A stretch of DNA of 64,000 nt from Alitta virens (lineage: Eukaryota; Annelida; Polychaeta; Phyllodocida; Nereididae), in contig OW028580.1 of the NCBI GenBank assembly GCA_932294295.1, forward strand, positions 26,978,896-27,042,895, in the 5' to 3' direction. Position numbers and translations under genes: made by a program. Below, one piece after another: positions 9,846-24,900 of the stretch. How positions within the stretch are numbered: position 1 is the first letter of the stretch; each line of letters starts with the position of its first letter. Under the pieces are notes generated by a model. The model was not told where the DNA came from. It did no database searches and was given only the letters and a program-made list of their open reading frames with translations.

Positions 9846-12800
9846 AGGGAAGGGTCAAAGATTGTTAAAACTACGAAAGAGATTGCACACACAAGTGGGC
9901 TTTTGAAGTCTTTAAATCTACTAAAAAAATTGACAATAATGCGCACTAAATCATTGAGGTTTATGTACACAGCTGAAACAAGGCATAACATAAGAAATTT
10001 GCATACAGTTAGACGAAATGTACGAGGATATCAAATGGAACAAAACATATGTAAGACAATTGAAAGTTACCGAATGCCCACGTACAGTGTATACAATATG
10101 TGTGTATTATCTTGAAATGATGTGCGCATCTGGCATCGTGGTGATAACGGACACCACATCACCAGAAACAACCAAAAGAAAAGAACAAAAAGGAGACAAT
10201 CTGAAAAGAAAGTCTCACCTAATCTTTAACAAAGAGAAATGAGTCAACACCACCTCAATCCCAAAGGAAAAACTTATCACCCCTTGTCTCCTCTTGAAAG
10301 TGTTTATGCTTGGTTCTTCTTCATTTGCCAACACCCAAGACATTCGCTGCCTTATTTGCTTTTCCGCACCATCCATCAGCTTCAAAAGAGAGAGAGGGAG
10401 ATGTGATCTACTGCTAGAAAGAGCAAGACGGTCGGAAAAGACAAGACTACAGCAGTAAAAATGGAGCAGAATATCTCAGTGTACTGTATAAGAGTTGCTT
10501 TCAAACAGCTGCAGTAAAGTACATCTACAGACATTTTCATAAACGTGGAAACAAATCTCATAGACTTGGAAAGTTAACGCCAGTTTAGGTTTGAAATATA
10601 TGAAATTGGTTGAAGGGAAAAAACTATTATAAAGAGTTGCAATTGCAACAACTTTTGTCATCTAGCAGCAAGACCAGTTGACATAATGATAAGATGGTAG
10701 ACTGAGATTGAGTACTGCTTTGTACCTATACTAAATAGGTGTGATAATTCACTATGCTGGGGCGAGTAAGAGACCCTAACATGGTTTGGTCTCAGCCTTA
10801 CGTTTGCCTGTGGAAGCAGGTCATACGTCGAAGCTGAATAGATTGTCAAAGTACAATGTCAGGTCACACCAATGAAATTATGCGCAAGAAATTTGTTACA
10901 TTAAAATGTCAAATGTTTACTGTCAATACTGCAAAAACATGATTGTTGAATTGAGTCACTTCTGACACTGGTTCACAGCCATTGAAAATACACTGTACAA
11001 AATATCTCCATACTTCCAAACAACCAGTCTGCCAAACGAAGGAGTGAAGGCAAATAAAAACGGAGCCCTTGCTTGTCAGTTTTGTTGGGCTCGAAAAAGG
11101 ATTAAAATGATATGGGCTATGATTGGCCAATGTGAGAATCGGCGGCGCCCGGAAACGAAGGGAGCATTAATGTTTAACTAAATTTATTTTTAATAAATTA
11201 TATTTAACAGAAGTTCCCATTTGCATAAAATGAAAGATCATCAATGCTCAGTTTCACTACAATTGCAATCTGGCTAATTACTAGCATGATGGCAATTTGG
11301 CATGATGCTGAGGGTAGCCATTTGTACAGTGACTACATACATGCATAAAACGGTCATATTTTGCCTAACATATCATCTCTGATACTTAAGCACATCGTGG
11401 TATTTTTTTCCTATACATATCCCCCTATGGGTACACATGTTTGATCCACTCTCAATGGCATGAAGTGATCCCACCAACTACTCATGTAAATGCAATGTAA
11501 ACAAGTTGTCAACACAGGCCAGAAAAGATAAACAAGAATCCCCAAAGAGACGAACAAGAGTGAGAGCTGGAGCAAACGTTCTCTACATTTGGGCAACTAC
11601 CATCTCGGTCAAATCTTACACATCCAGGTCAATTCTGTTTGTATTTGTAGTGGATATCCCAAATTCTATCTGTTTTATATTTTCTAGATATCGTATGAAG
11701 AAGTTAAACATGATTCTGATTCTGGTATTGTAGGTAAGAATCATATACATGGAGAGTACGTATTATGTGTTATTATTTACCTATGAAGATTCGTGACCCC
11801 TGGCAAGTATTGGGGTACATTCTCATCTTGTGTGTGCAACACTACACACATTTAAATCAGTGTGTTCTTATATCTACTAAACGTGTCTCTGTTCTATCAT
11901 TTGTCAAACATGAATAAAGCTATAATTATACCAAAAAAAAACTAGCATTATTTTATTTCCAAGACATATTTTTGTCAGTTCCAAACCGTAATTGCTAACC
12001 ATCAAGTTTCAAAATTACAGTTTAAAATCATGCAAAATTACCTCTTGGAAAATATGGATTTAACTGAAAATCGAATTATGATCAAATTGTGGATTAAATT
12101 GAATTTCCAAATTGTAATTAAAGATGCACAATCTAACATTTACTAGTAAACAAATGCTAGGAATGGCTTGAAATGCTAGATATTCAAGACCTTACATAAG
12201 CGATTGTACCAACTAAACAAAACAATGAAATATACATATGTCAAGAATGTCAAGTTGGACAAGTGCAGAGCATGGTCAATTATTCATATGATCAGAACAA
12301 TATCAACGCATTATCGAAATATCCGGTTGTAAATATGATATATAAGCCACATTCATCTGCATGTAACACAGAAAACACACAACACTAACAGCTCAGTGAG
12401 CCACAAAACATATCCAGCAAACAAACGAAGCTGTCAGGTCGAGGTTTCAACACCACTCTTGGCTTGCACATCTAAATCAGCAAATTGCCACCTCCCCAGG
12501 CTTTGCCAGAAGCAAATGTGGTTTTATGTTCCACTGTGCATCTGTGATAAAGGCTTAATGCATTGCCAGTATCATTCAACAAGGGCCCTGGACAGAGCTG
12601 CATGCAGTTCTCTTTAATGTGATATTTGTCAAAGCATTAGCTCCTCACAATAAGGGTATTGGGTACTCTGGTAGAATTAGCTGTAATAATGATAATGAAA
12701 TGATCTTTAACTTCGTGGGTTTGTATTACAGCATTCTCTATGAAACTGGCTGAGAACTGCTGATTTGAAGTTCTATCCTATGACAAGCTACCAGAGGCAG

Positions 12801-13065
12801 AATAAAGAGATATTTTCTTGTGGTTCTCATCCCACTACTTTTGTTGCAAATACCCTATGGATGGGGCATATCACTTGCCTTATTACATTATTACATTTCC
12901 TCAAAGCAAACATGTTTTATTTCTTTTTTAAAAGAATTTTCATATCAAGATTACATCTCAAATAATCTCTGAATCAGGACTATATTGTCTCAATAGTACT
13001 CGAGTTCTGTTATGTTTAACAAGCTTTTATGACCATCCACAATAAGCAGACATATAAATGAAATA
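9846..13065. other. Long non-coding stretch, no gene supported
   Basis: I see only short open frames without splice or codon support. There are degenerate AT-rich parts (11940-12120), a GAGAGAGAGGGAGA run near 10387-10400, and a possible S3 tail remnant around 12780-12870 (GACAAGCTACCAGAGGCAGA, close to 9290-9310). Nothing else is recognised. Confidence 0.4.
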
Positions 13066-13069
13066 AGAA

Positions 13070-13338
13070 GCTTGGAGTGCATACAATTAAAGGAATTTAC
13101 CCCATGGATATCGTCTTTTACCTGCCAGTAGAGGTCACTGTTCATTGCATTGAAATATCTTGTGAAAAATGACATGCCTCCTATGTGATTGGGTGTGATT
13201 CCGATGTGCCATCGAGTCACATTTGGGCTAAATGACATCCAGCTTAGAATGGTGGATCCTTCAAATTTACCCACGACTTTCACCAGGGGCAACCAATTGT
13301 CCACTGGCCACTACCTTTACCATTAGGTTAATTTCCCC
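13070..13338 (-). mobile_element. tRNA-derived SINE, family S3
   Basis: On the - strand the head reads TTAACCTAATGGTAAAGGTA (A-box type, about 13310-13330) with GGTTGCCCCTG (13283-13293) at the B-box position. The tail, on the + strand, carries CTTGGAGTGCA and TTTACCCCATGG, shared with 2905-3150. The 104-residue - strand open frame here is the SINE itself. Confidence 0.6.
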
Positions 13339-13479
13339 AATTTATTACCAACATCATTGGCTTCCTTGGGCACAGACTGTTTAGTACTGAATTCGTTTTG
13401 GGTTGATTTATCTAACAGTTTGTGGTTGATATATCTAACAGGCTAAAGAAAACATTTTACATTTCAAATTGGCAAGTTA

Positions 13480-16400
13480 TCAATCAGATACGATTATGAG
13501 ATCTGTCATCACCTGGAAAACTTGTCAGCCAACTTCATAATCAATCCAGCAAAAAAAAGACATCATGCAGTGAATGGCATTTTGCAGCCATCAATCTCAT
13601 CATAATCCACTCTCAGTGATCCATCAAGTAGTCCTAATTCCTCAAATGTTATTTTCCCTCATTTAGGAGTAACATTTTACACCATGAATGCCATCAATCA
13701 TTTTGCAGTTGGCTTACGGTTGGATTATTGAATGCAAAATTAGATTATGAAATATGCAGCATGAATGATATAGTGTTTATAATCAGGTTAAAATATGAGG
13801 AGTTGCTGTGCAAATGAACAATATTAGTTTTGCGCCTTAGAATTAATTTCATTCTATTACAATATACTTCTACTTGATGGGAGCTAATAGTGTTTACATG
13901 TAATTTTACAAATATCATAAAGGTGTGACCAGATTCAATCATATAACTTGCAAATTGAAGCATCATTTCAATACCTTTTTATCAAAACTGATTTAGTCCT
14001 ATGCTGAGAACGTGGTAGCCCTACTAGCAAAGTTGTTCTTGTTGAAATTTGTTGATTCTCCAAATTAAATATTAATCTCAATTAAGTTTTGACTTCAACA
14101 GTGATGCTGCTTTTGGGCACAGTATATAGCATCATTAAGACAAACATTATTTAATTTAGCAAATCTCATTCTTGCCTGTATATTTTAGTTTTTTTTATAT
14201 ATAGGTCTTTTTGGACCTCAAAGTGTTGGTAAAATTCATTCATACGTTCATTCATACACATACAACAGTCAGCAAAATGTGACATATCTGTAATAGTTAA
14301 ATTCCGACTAAGAGGGTTATAACTTATACTGACACATGTAGCAATTAGATATTTTGCTGTCAATAAAAATAAATAAATAATGAAAAAAATATATCATTTT
14401 GAATTTCTAAGCTCCATGATCCACAATGAATACACAAATTAACTCATCTGTTCAGTTAACAACTTCACCATTGCCACCTTCACTTCTTCTGAAGTTCTGT
14501 GCTTCTTCCTTTTTCAATATTTATTTATTTTTATACTCCACTTAGATTGTTTTCCTATTGTTCTGAGCGGGCAATAACCAACAAGAATGTTAGATAACTC
14601 CTCCTAAGTGCCAACTGTACTTCAATTGCTTAATAATAGCAGTTCAGGTAAAGACGGAGGGATATAAGCAAACATTTTTTAGTTAACTCCCGACTATAAC
14701 ATGTGTGTTGCAGTTTGCCGACAGTTAATATAAGAGTTAATATAAATCAAGTTTCTTCTTAAATAGAAAAATGATAATGCAAAGTTACTCGTTACAAACG
14801 TGTTGATTGAATGCATTCAACTGAAATTCAAATGAGCAATCAAAGTGAATTGAATGCACCATCAATGAGATTATTCTGTTCATCAGCCATTCATGCCATC
14901 AAGCAAATTACTTGCTTCATTTATCTTTAAACCAGAACCAAGAATAATTGAGTGATCACAACAAGTTGCCATTAAAGTCTGATTAAATGAATACTGAATT
15001 ATTTTACCAGAGTTTCAATCAACCTAAATCAACTTCACTTTCTGTGAGAACTTTACCTCCTGCATCTTTGATAAACAAAAATGTGCAAGTTATTCAAGAA
15101 ACAGACACTATAGGGTATACTTTGGCCTGACGATTAGCTGTTTACCAAATTTCCAATGTAGTTTTGATGATCATATTGTGTGTCATCAAAAACTTGAAAA
15201 CATTTTGGAAACAGCTTTAGCTTTAAATATATCTTATACGTGAATAATTTAACCATTTTGGTCTGTCACATATCACACAATAAATTATTTTACAATCCTC
15301 TCTCACAATACATACATTGTTTATAACTCAAATATACAACAGCTGGCAAAGTATTGCAAACCTGTTAATTTATTTTAATGTAAACCCTTGCCTTAGTTAA
15401 ATTCAAATGAACAATCTGTTTAAACTTGGAAATCTGTTGAATAAACAGGCAACTTAACTTCATGTTCTGTTAACTTTGTATTGGACACTTTCTTGACTAA
15501 CATGTAGGTAAGGTTTTTTGAAAATGTATTCAGCATTGTTAGCACTTTCAGTGTGTCCTGTGTCACATAAATTATATGATTGAAATAACAATAAGATTTT
15601 AAGGTATCACATGAATATGCCTATTTTTTAATTCTAGGTATCACGTGAATTTGCATATTTTCATCATTTCAGTTTTGTCATTAATCCTAAATAATCTGAA
15701 CAGCATATTGCTTTATGATTTGTCATCAATATTCAGCATGAGGTGGCACTAGGGACATGTAATTCATAGCCATGTGGGCATTAAGCATGCCTCGTGAAAT
15801 ATGTTAGTGTGAGAACACAATCAAGAAGCACTTCTGTGTTCATTGATTGGAACAACATTCCAGCATTTTTTTCCAAGACAATCCACTTCATCATGTTACG
15901 GAATCTTATGGCAGAGAGGCATCATGGTGCATTTTAATGAAATCACTTAACCAACCATGCAGTTTGTTCCTCTCAAGCCATTTGCCAAATTACTAATCTG
16001 TGCGCTGCTTGGCTCCCAACACCATTAAGTGGCAGCTTTGTGATTGCGAAAGTGTTCACATCATGTGGTGTTCTCATCACTCGTGCCGCACTAAGGAGTG
16101 CCTCGAATATCCAATCTCAGTCCCTTTTCAAGGGTCCTGCCTTCTATGCTGTAACATCCTTTACTATCCAGGGAATTACTGAGAACTCTGCCTTTGATTG
16201 CAAGGAAAGAAGTCCAAAATAGGGAAATAAATATTCAACTGAGAGCCTAAGGACAGCAACCTGATGGTGACAGTGTGTAAAATTTGAAATTATGTGATTC
16301 TGATTTACTAGAAAAGCTCAAATCAACTGATTTTTTGGTCTGATGATTAGTAGCTTGTGAACACTATCTTAATTTTTCTTCAAAATATCAGAATGCGTAT

Positions 16401-17110
16401 GTTTGCATAATGTAATTTGTGGCTGTTCAGTTAGGTTACCTAAAATTCAGGTGGGTAATCCATAACATATTTAGGAAGCATCCCATCACGGCCTATGATT
16501 GTACTTCATTATATAATTCGCTAAGGCAAAATTCAATCTGACCACTTTTTTATCAGAATCCCCTTTAAAACTACCTCTGATCGGAGTCAGACATGCATTT
16601 TTCTTTAGAAATAGCTGCTGAAATGCCTTGCAATTGTAAAATATATCACATAATTCAGAACATTTTATAGGTCCATTGTAGTCTCACACTCTTTTGCTAG
16701 TCCCCATATATATCCATATATTGGGAAAAATGTTTCCAATTATGCTTCATAGTATTTTTCATCTTTGTAAATGTCTGAAGCTGCATTGGCAATCATGCCA
16801 CGTTTTCCATCAAACGGCTGATCCCACCCTTATGTTTCATTTTCAAAAATCTAGGAAACATATTTGTGTTAAATTTTTCAATCATCTTCAGATATCTAAA
16901 ACATGTGATTAATGCATGCTTGCTTTTCAACATTAATCATTTAAGATCTTCATAATGATTACGGAGCATTTTTCAATTCACATAATATTATGGGAGGCTA
17001 CACATATTGCTCTGAGATAAAAAGAAAAATAACAGCACACACAATGTAATGCAGAGAAACTCCGTGCATGGAAATTAACAACATATTTATTTTCAAAAAA
17101 AAGATACAAG
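13480..17110 (+). repeat. Array unit 0, most diverged, internally deleted
   Basis: Block A is recognisable at 13560-13760 (the CTAATTCCT core and ATTATTGAATGCAAAATTAG). The ATTCAAATGA stretch that follows A in other units is at 14820-14900, block E at 15530-16220, and m5/m6 at 16400-17060. Blocks B, C, G, m2 and F are missing. Divergence from the other units is clearly the largest. Confidence 0.6.
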
Positions 17111-17275
17111 AGCTCAAATTCAGAATACCTGTGTGTGTTCACATCTTATGAATCAAACCTGCATAATGGTGAGTTGCTTTCTTTATATCAGATTTCACTT
17201 TTTCAAATCAATCTAATATAATTCTAGTGTATTGCACCACTGTATACGCAAATTATAATAACATGATTGTAATAT

Positions 17276-18250
17276 TTTTTTTTTTTTTCTTTGATACCAG
17301 CTTTAAGTAAAATAAATATATCTGAATCTGAATCTATACCTGTAATTACGAATACAATACCAACAATATATTTGTCACTAAACTCATTAGTTTATTACAT
17401 CACCTTTATTCTCAATTGCAGAAACACAATGTAAACATACACAATGTCATGTATGCCGATGAAATTCAGCTGAATGTAACTTTCTACCCCGAGAATATCA
17501 GCGCAGCAATCATATAACTAGAAAATGCAATCTCTGAAATCCGCACTTGGATGACAAATAACCACCTAAAACTGAATGGTGACAAAACTGAATATCTGAT
17601 CATTCGGAAGAAATTAAATCTCAAAGATATAGAAAGTACAGAAATCAGAGTCCGAAACACGAATGTTACTAGCAGCAAAGTAGTCAAAACCTTGGGGCAT
17701 TCCTAGACCAAAACATGAGCATGGAAGAACAGGTCAAAAATAAAATAAACAGCTCTTATTGCCACCTACGACAAATAACGCGTATCAGACCCTCATCAAC
17801 AAAATGATCAACAAAGGATGCCACCAAGATATTGATCAACAGTATCTTGACTTGATGAATAGCCTCTTGTTTGGAATACCAAAGAGCACAATTCAAGAAC
17901 AATGCTGCACGTCTTATATATGGCATGAAGAAATTTAATCACGTGACACCTTTGTTGGAAGAGCTGCATTGGTTACCGGTTGAACCATGGTTGAACTAAG
18001 GATTAATTTTTAAAATGGAACGGCTCCAAAATTCCAGCAAAACTTATTAATTCTATATCGTCCTAATTGGTCTCTGCGCTCTTCACCACAAGGCTTACTT
18101 AAGGAATATCACACAAAGGGCAAATACGGGTAGTGTGCCTTCAAAGCTTGTGTCCCAAAACTGCGGAATGACCTGCCAGAGACTATCGAATGTGCCAAAA
18201 GCATTTAAAACTTTAAGAGAGCACTGAAGACCCATTATTTTAGACTCTTA
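17276..18250 (+). mobile_element. CR1-type LINE remnant, reverse transcriptase end
   Basis: From 17445 the + strand encodes the reverse-transcriptase YADD region (here YADE, 17454-17465). After it come the usual downstream blocks of CR1/Jockey-type polymerases: LENAISEIRTWM, NHLKLNGDKTEYLII, a TLG block, a RIRPSS stretch, a LLFGIPKSTI stretch and a ELHWLPVE stretch near 17960. The copy has in-frame stops (for example just after 17505) and several frameshifts, and ends near 18250 at the KTHLF-like C-terminus. Just upstream, 17276-17336 carries a T-run and a (TGAATC)-like tail, probably the 3' end of another LINE copy. Non-functional. Confidence 0.85.
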
Positions 18251-18259
18251 TTTTAAGCA

Positions 18260-18955
18260 CCTAGAGAGCAATTTTACATATATCGATGAGCGCTAAGTTT
18301 TGTCAACAAAACATTCGCTGAATTTGCTCAACTTGTTCATCATTGTTGGTCACCATTCTGTCAGTTATCAGTTGACTAAAATGCCATGCCTCATTGAATG
18401 TGTCAAATGATTGGAACACGAAATAGCAATACTCTGGAAACTGCATTTCTGTAACTGTGTGCATTTTCAAATCAAGACACTGGAGCAGCAGTCAGAGGCT
18501 CAGAGCTACAAATGTCACAAAATAGTCTCTACATGAGATGAAATATTGTCACCTGAAGTTAGAGTGTCCATGGCATTGTGCATGGAGAAGGATACTGCAC
18601 ATTGTTGTGAGTATTTTATTTGCTAAATCTTTATTCTAATTTCAATTATATTAGTATAGTTACATTCATGCCTAATTGTTTTATAGCTATGTGAATATTA
18701 TAAATGAGCTTTTCTCTATACTTAACCACATTTATGCTAGATTCATTTAATTATTTGTGCATAACTTTTTTCCTTTGTGTCCTTTTTTAGATGTACTATG
18801 ATTCATTGAGGTCGTAATAAAGCATTCGTCCTACAACAGCATGTTACAGCTATATAATATACATTATATATTATCATTTTAACATCATGTTTAACGATAC
18901 CATACTGGTTAGGTTATTCATATCAGTGTTATTTTGATAATTGTATTGTTAATAA
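18260..18955. other. Non-coding spacer between CR1 remnant and array unit 1
   Basis: No gene or clear repeat seen. The short direct repeat AAACACAGAGTATTCT occurs at about 18954 and 18974. This stretch takes the place of m7 seen in other units. Confidence 0.35.
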
Positions 18956-18959
18956 ACAC

Positions 18960-21900
18960 AGAGTATTCTAAGTAAACACAGAGTATTCTGAGTACCAGCT
19001 GCCACAACCTCTCATGAATTAGTCAATAATAAACACAAACAAGGTACTCTAATTTACAATACAAAAACTTGTATTGCCACATTAAAAAGACAGAAGTTTT
19101 ATTATACATTGTAAGCTAAAGGTATCTCCAGTCAGCAATAGTTTATTGGTTTAACTCTATTTGATCTATTAATCAAGTAAAACATTTCAAGAATGGCAGT
19201 TAGAAACTATCCATCTTCCCATAATCCTTCCATAGATGATCAATCAAGCTATTGCTAATTCCTAAAATTATATTATCCCTGTTTGGAAGGAACGTGTTTC
19301 ATGCCAATATTATTATCCATCATTCATAGAAAGCTTAGGGCTAAATTATTGAATTTGAAATTAGATTATAACGACAGATTGGAAGAAGAGATGCAATATT
19401 GACAAAGAATATCTGGATTTTAGAGAGATGATTATAGCACTGTTTTGTAAAAGGCATAACAAGACCAATTAAAATAAATGTGTTTTTTTTTTGTTGCAAA
19501 AAGTATACAATACGATCTCGTGAATTCACATTTGGTAGTATAATTCAAATCGCAATGTTATAGTAAATAGTAAGTAGGTAAATATATATTTATTTATGAC
19601 TAGCAACCATATATCACAGGTTGAATAATTACAAAGTATACAGAGTGCACAAGTAGGCCATGTATAACATCAAAATTGGTAAATAATCAAGATTATAAAT
19701 TGCATGTTATATCAATGATAATTTTGTTATTCATTTTGTCAAGGCTATTTAATTTAAATGTTTTCCTTAACACATGAGTGCGCATATCATCAAAACAAGG
19801 TAGCATAATAGGTGAAAATATCATTCCGTAAATAACATGACATACTGTATAATATAGTTTATACCTGACATTAAATTAAAGCATCATCTTTAACATGACC
19901 TAAAAGTTTATCTATTTTTAATATCGCTCAAACCATGGAGTTATATGATCAAACTAACAAAATGAGATACAAGGAAATATACTCCTTGGGTATTAAATGT
20001 GCATTCAATCTGTTGACATGAACCTTTCAGATATGAAAGAATTGCTTTACAACTGAATGAAACTGCAATTCAATTATTTATTTCAAGACATAATTTGCAC
20101 AAAATAAATTATGATTTTAATTCATTTAAATTAAATTCAAATGAAACGTCAAAGTGATGAAATTGCTCCTTTCATCTACCGTCAATACAATCATTTTTGT
20201 TACTCGCTTAATTTAATGCAATTGCCTGTAAAGGATTTTCGTGAAAGATCTGAGGAAAACAGCATGGAGGAATTTGTTATTTTCAGTTAATGTAATAATT
20301 CACCAGCCTTAATGTTTTGAGATTCAACCAATTTAATACAAAAATCAACACATTCAAAACCTGTTATATAAATACACTTGTCTGAAGAGCACTCTTCTTA
20401 ACTGTTGGTCTCACATGTTTTACAGCATCACAAGCCGATTAAAATTCAAGGAAATTCTAGGATATATAAAGCTTTTAGCTTGTCACATATTTCAGATTTA
20501 AGAGACGCCTAAACTATTTGTCATATCTAAAATCTTCACATATCAAATCAATTAAATTATGTGAATTGCTTAGCCCAGAACACTGTAAACCCGAGGTGTT
20601 GCTTTCTTCTGTTCTGCATTCCCCCATACTTTTAGATATCTGCTGACGTTTGTTATAGGTGCAGCCAGATTATGCATACACAGTAGACTCTGAAACATGC
20701 TGTGTAAGAAATCAACTATAGAGAGTGTATATACAAACATTGATTCAAATTAATTTGAAAACACCAATGAGGTGATTATTTTTAACAGAGAGAGAATAAG
20801 AGTAACAATGTAATGCCTGTTATTTTGCTACAAAACCAAGTGCTGGATGGATTCTTAATTTGTCTGAGCTTGTTTTTCAATGTCTCTTGACATTACATGC
20901 CTTTTCGTGCAAGATATTAGTGGCATAAATCAAGTTTCATGTTACAGTTTCTAATGTTATTTTTGTGTATAAGGCTTTTATCATACTGCAAAATGACAGC
21001 TTGAACTATTAAGTTCCAGTACATATGCTATATCCCTTCTTAAACAGGTCTTGGTAAATAAGTAATCTTACCACCTGACAAATATTCATTAGTTTAAAAA
21101 CAATGGCCTCTGTGTAAAACACCACATACAGCTCTAACTTTAGATTGGGTCACACAACACCTTTTTTTTCAATATTCTTTCTTTGGAAAAAAATTGTAAA
21201 TATTAATCATTCTATACTGCATTTTGAAATATAAGAGACATGAAAATTTGATTAAAGGAGTTCTCATATTTTCTATTTTTCAAACTTCTAGAGGAAGGCC
21301 TGTTAGCTCACACCAATTCAATTATCCAACAAAGTGTAAAGCCATTCAACGCCCAATGCAATATGCTGAGGGGTCAAGAAGTGCGAAATGGGCAATTTGA
21401 TATTATCACAAGCCAATGGGTGTCCACCAGCCTTCCTGCTTTATTGGATAGCACCACACAGGGTGTTGACATCCAAAAGGGATCACCCTATAACTCCGGG
21501 ATGCCACAAGGTGAATTGCTTGCAACAATAATGTGAATGCATACTTCAAGGAGATTAACGAGACACATTACACATAGGGCACTTAGAACTGGCCATTCTC
21601 TGGGTGGCCGCTAACATCAATCAGCACAATGTGAAATGCAGCTCTTTGTAGTGCCATACAAGAGCAGATGGGATTCATTGTATGGGTTATGAGTTAAAAT
21701 TTATGTGACGGGGTCATATCAGTCATGTCAATCATTTGACCTATTAAGCTATGCTTTTATTTGTGGGCAATGTGTTGTCTTATCTGTAGTCTTCTATCCC
21801 ACTGATATGACAACCTTAAAACTGTAACTGGTTCAGTAACAATGCACAGACAAATCCACAAAACAATCCTGGGACATTTGACTCACTTCTACTGGAAAAA

Positions 21901-24900
21901 AGCTCTTCAACATCTCAAAAGTACTGCATTAAAATAACAACAATAGCATCATTATTCTAAAAGTTCCCTTGTCAAAGACTGATAGTACAGAAAACCAAAA
22001 CATTAAATCCATACAAAGGCCTTGGGATGCCCCAAGACACTGGGGATGAAGCCACTGAAATATGTTACTGCATACTTTGTAACATTTAAGCCAAAAATCT
22101 CAAGATATTGTAAAAGGCACTTTATATGAATAGCTGAGTTCTACTAACCCACATCCTGCAGGGTATAAAGGGCCCCTGCCAACTTCAAGACCTCCAGACT
22201 TCCAGATCAAATCCATAAAAAAGCTACAAGAATAAAACCCTTGCAAGCCACAAGATACCAGCCAGAAAGCCAGTGAAATATGTGACAGCTTTGCAGTGTC
22301 CACCCTGTGTCCATTCCTGTGGCAAGCATTGATTTTGCATTCTTTCATGGTGGGATATTATGGCTTTTATACTTAGTGACGCAAACAAAAACTGCATCTG
22401 TAAATATTTCACAAAGAGACACAATCATACGCTGGGTGGACCATATAGACACATTGCTTTTGGTTCATCTCCTTTAAGCGCTGCACAGGGACTTAGCCCC
22501 CTGCTATATCTGGACAGAACAGCACCCTGCTGAATCCTTATACCTCCCACTGTACATGTTCTTGTTTGAGCAAGAGTGGTCTTGGTCTCGCCACATATTA
22601 TTCATGCATGCCTGGTTTGGTTTGCAACAATTCCTCAAAGGTTAAAAGTACCTAAAATTATGCTCGGCAGATGGTATTCAAGAACATGTGAAGAAAGAAA
22701 ATAATGTGAATAAATTACAATGAAATTAAAAAACTGCATGGTTGCGGACATTCAATCAGCACTGAGTTTAGGGATTGTATATACAGAAAAAATAAAAAGC
22801 CAATTCTCTGATTTAAGGATATATTCTTTATGTCAAGGTCATTAAAGGAAACCAATATGATATACAGGAAGAAACAATGGAGTCTTATACGAAGGCTAAC
22901 TATATCCGAGTATCCTAGTGTTCCTCTCTTCTTTAAGGTGGAGGCTTAAGTGAAATAAAATACATTCAACACTACATTTCCTATATATTGACAATAAATA
23001 TAAGATTAGGCTACTTGTTCCAGAGGAAATATTCTCAATTTAAATTATGTTTGAGAAATAAGACAACCAATGATTAAGATAGGATCTATTAAAAGGTCTG
23101 GTGTAGGCACACAAGCAACAGGTAAATTTGAATTCAACAGTTGTCTGGAAGTATCGCTTTCAACCCACGTGCATGGTGTAGTAGTTGGTTACTTGATATT
23201 ACTAACTTGATTTTTAGGAACATATAGGAACCATTACATTTTCAAGATTCTATGACTTTGCTATTTGTGCATGATTGAAATTTTATTCATTTTCATATGC
23301 AATTCGCCTAAGATTTTGTTCTTATAGCTGACCCACTTCAGATTTATTATTATTATCTGTCTTTAACTCATGATTGCCAACTCACTATTGAACAATAATA
23401 AAACAATCAACTCCATGTTTAGGACTGAATACCTAACATTCTTTGAGTTGAGATAGACAAAAGACTGACCTGAAGCACCGTATTTTACACTTACTGCCAA
23501 TTTCAAGCCGAAACCTACAATTCCCAGTCGACTATGCATCATTCAGAGTATATCTGTATTCCTTTCACTGTAAACCACTCTCCATAAGTATAATTTCTTT
23601 CATCTACTCCAGTTATTTTTCTTCCTATTTTTTATTTTTATTTTTTGCCTTCCTCGCAATCAACGCTACACACCCTGGATATTTGGTGGGGTATGTAAGC
23701 ATAGAAGTGAATAAGATCAGCAATAAAATAGTCCAGACAGAGTATCCAGATTTCTATTGCAAAACACAGCTTTGATAGAACACATAATTATGATGTCTGT
23801 ACTACTGCACCACTGTAATGAGGCAATCATGTTATACTGATTTAGGTTCTGTGAGAGCATAGTGTAATACAGTGGCATGATAATTACAACAATATCAATC
23901 ATTCTGAAGTATGACGGAGCACATAAATACAAATGTCTTTTCTGCATTTCGTCTGAAATCCAAGACGAAGGGAAATGTACGACAAGGGTTTTTGCTGTAT
24001 TAGATGCAAAAAGCCATAAGCTTTCAAAGTTGGTCTTGTACACCCACTGAAGTTACGTTTTTGCTTCTATCCCAAATTTGGTATGCCAGACAGTCACAGT
24101 AATATCCTCAGAAGTTGCTTGCAGCTCTTCCAAAAATGAATAAACCGATTGTTAGATTGATTCATTGATTGGTTCATTGATAGTGTCAAGGGTTAATATA
24201 TCCATTATACCTTTTATAATAAAATATTTAGCTAACAGTTAAATGCATAATTATGTTGCACATGAAAATGATGAGGGCAATATGAGTGAGGTGATGACTG
24301 GGTAATATTCTAGAAAAATTATAGCTAATGGACATGACAATAAATATTACAAATCGAAAACAATAAGTGCAATTTAAACTGCATGTATCATAAGAAATAT
24401 ATATTTATTCTGAGGGTCTTTGCAATTTTTGAAAGTTGCAAAGGAGACCTTAAAACTTCTGACTGGAGATCAGGCCTTTAATTAAAGACGTCTCTTGGTT
24501 TCAAACTTGTGGAAGAACAAAAATGTATTTTGCATTTCATTATATTGAAAATCAATCAAAGAATCACCTATATATGCATTTAATTTCAATAAATTAAAAT
24601 TGATACTGCAATAAAAGGTATTTACCATAATTTAATGCAAAGAATCATCCATCTCTGCATTATGGATACGGGTACTAATTTCAATATATAAATAGCTTCT
24701 TTTGTATCACTTCACTTGTAATTTCTTAGCATTATTACCATAAAATGAAAATTTAATTCACAGATGGCTCGTATAATTTTGCCAAGCTCAATATGATTTG
24801 CTGCAGGGCTTTGTACAGTGTTTATTCTGCATATGCTTATTCTTTAAATGCAATTCTAATGTGACCATGTAACCTTTTGACCTATACAAAATATATATAC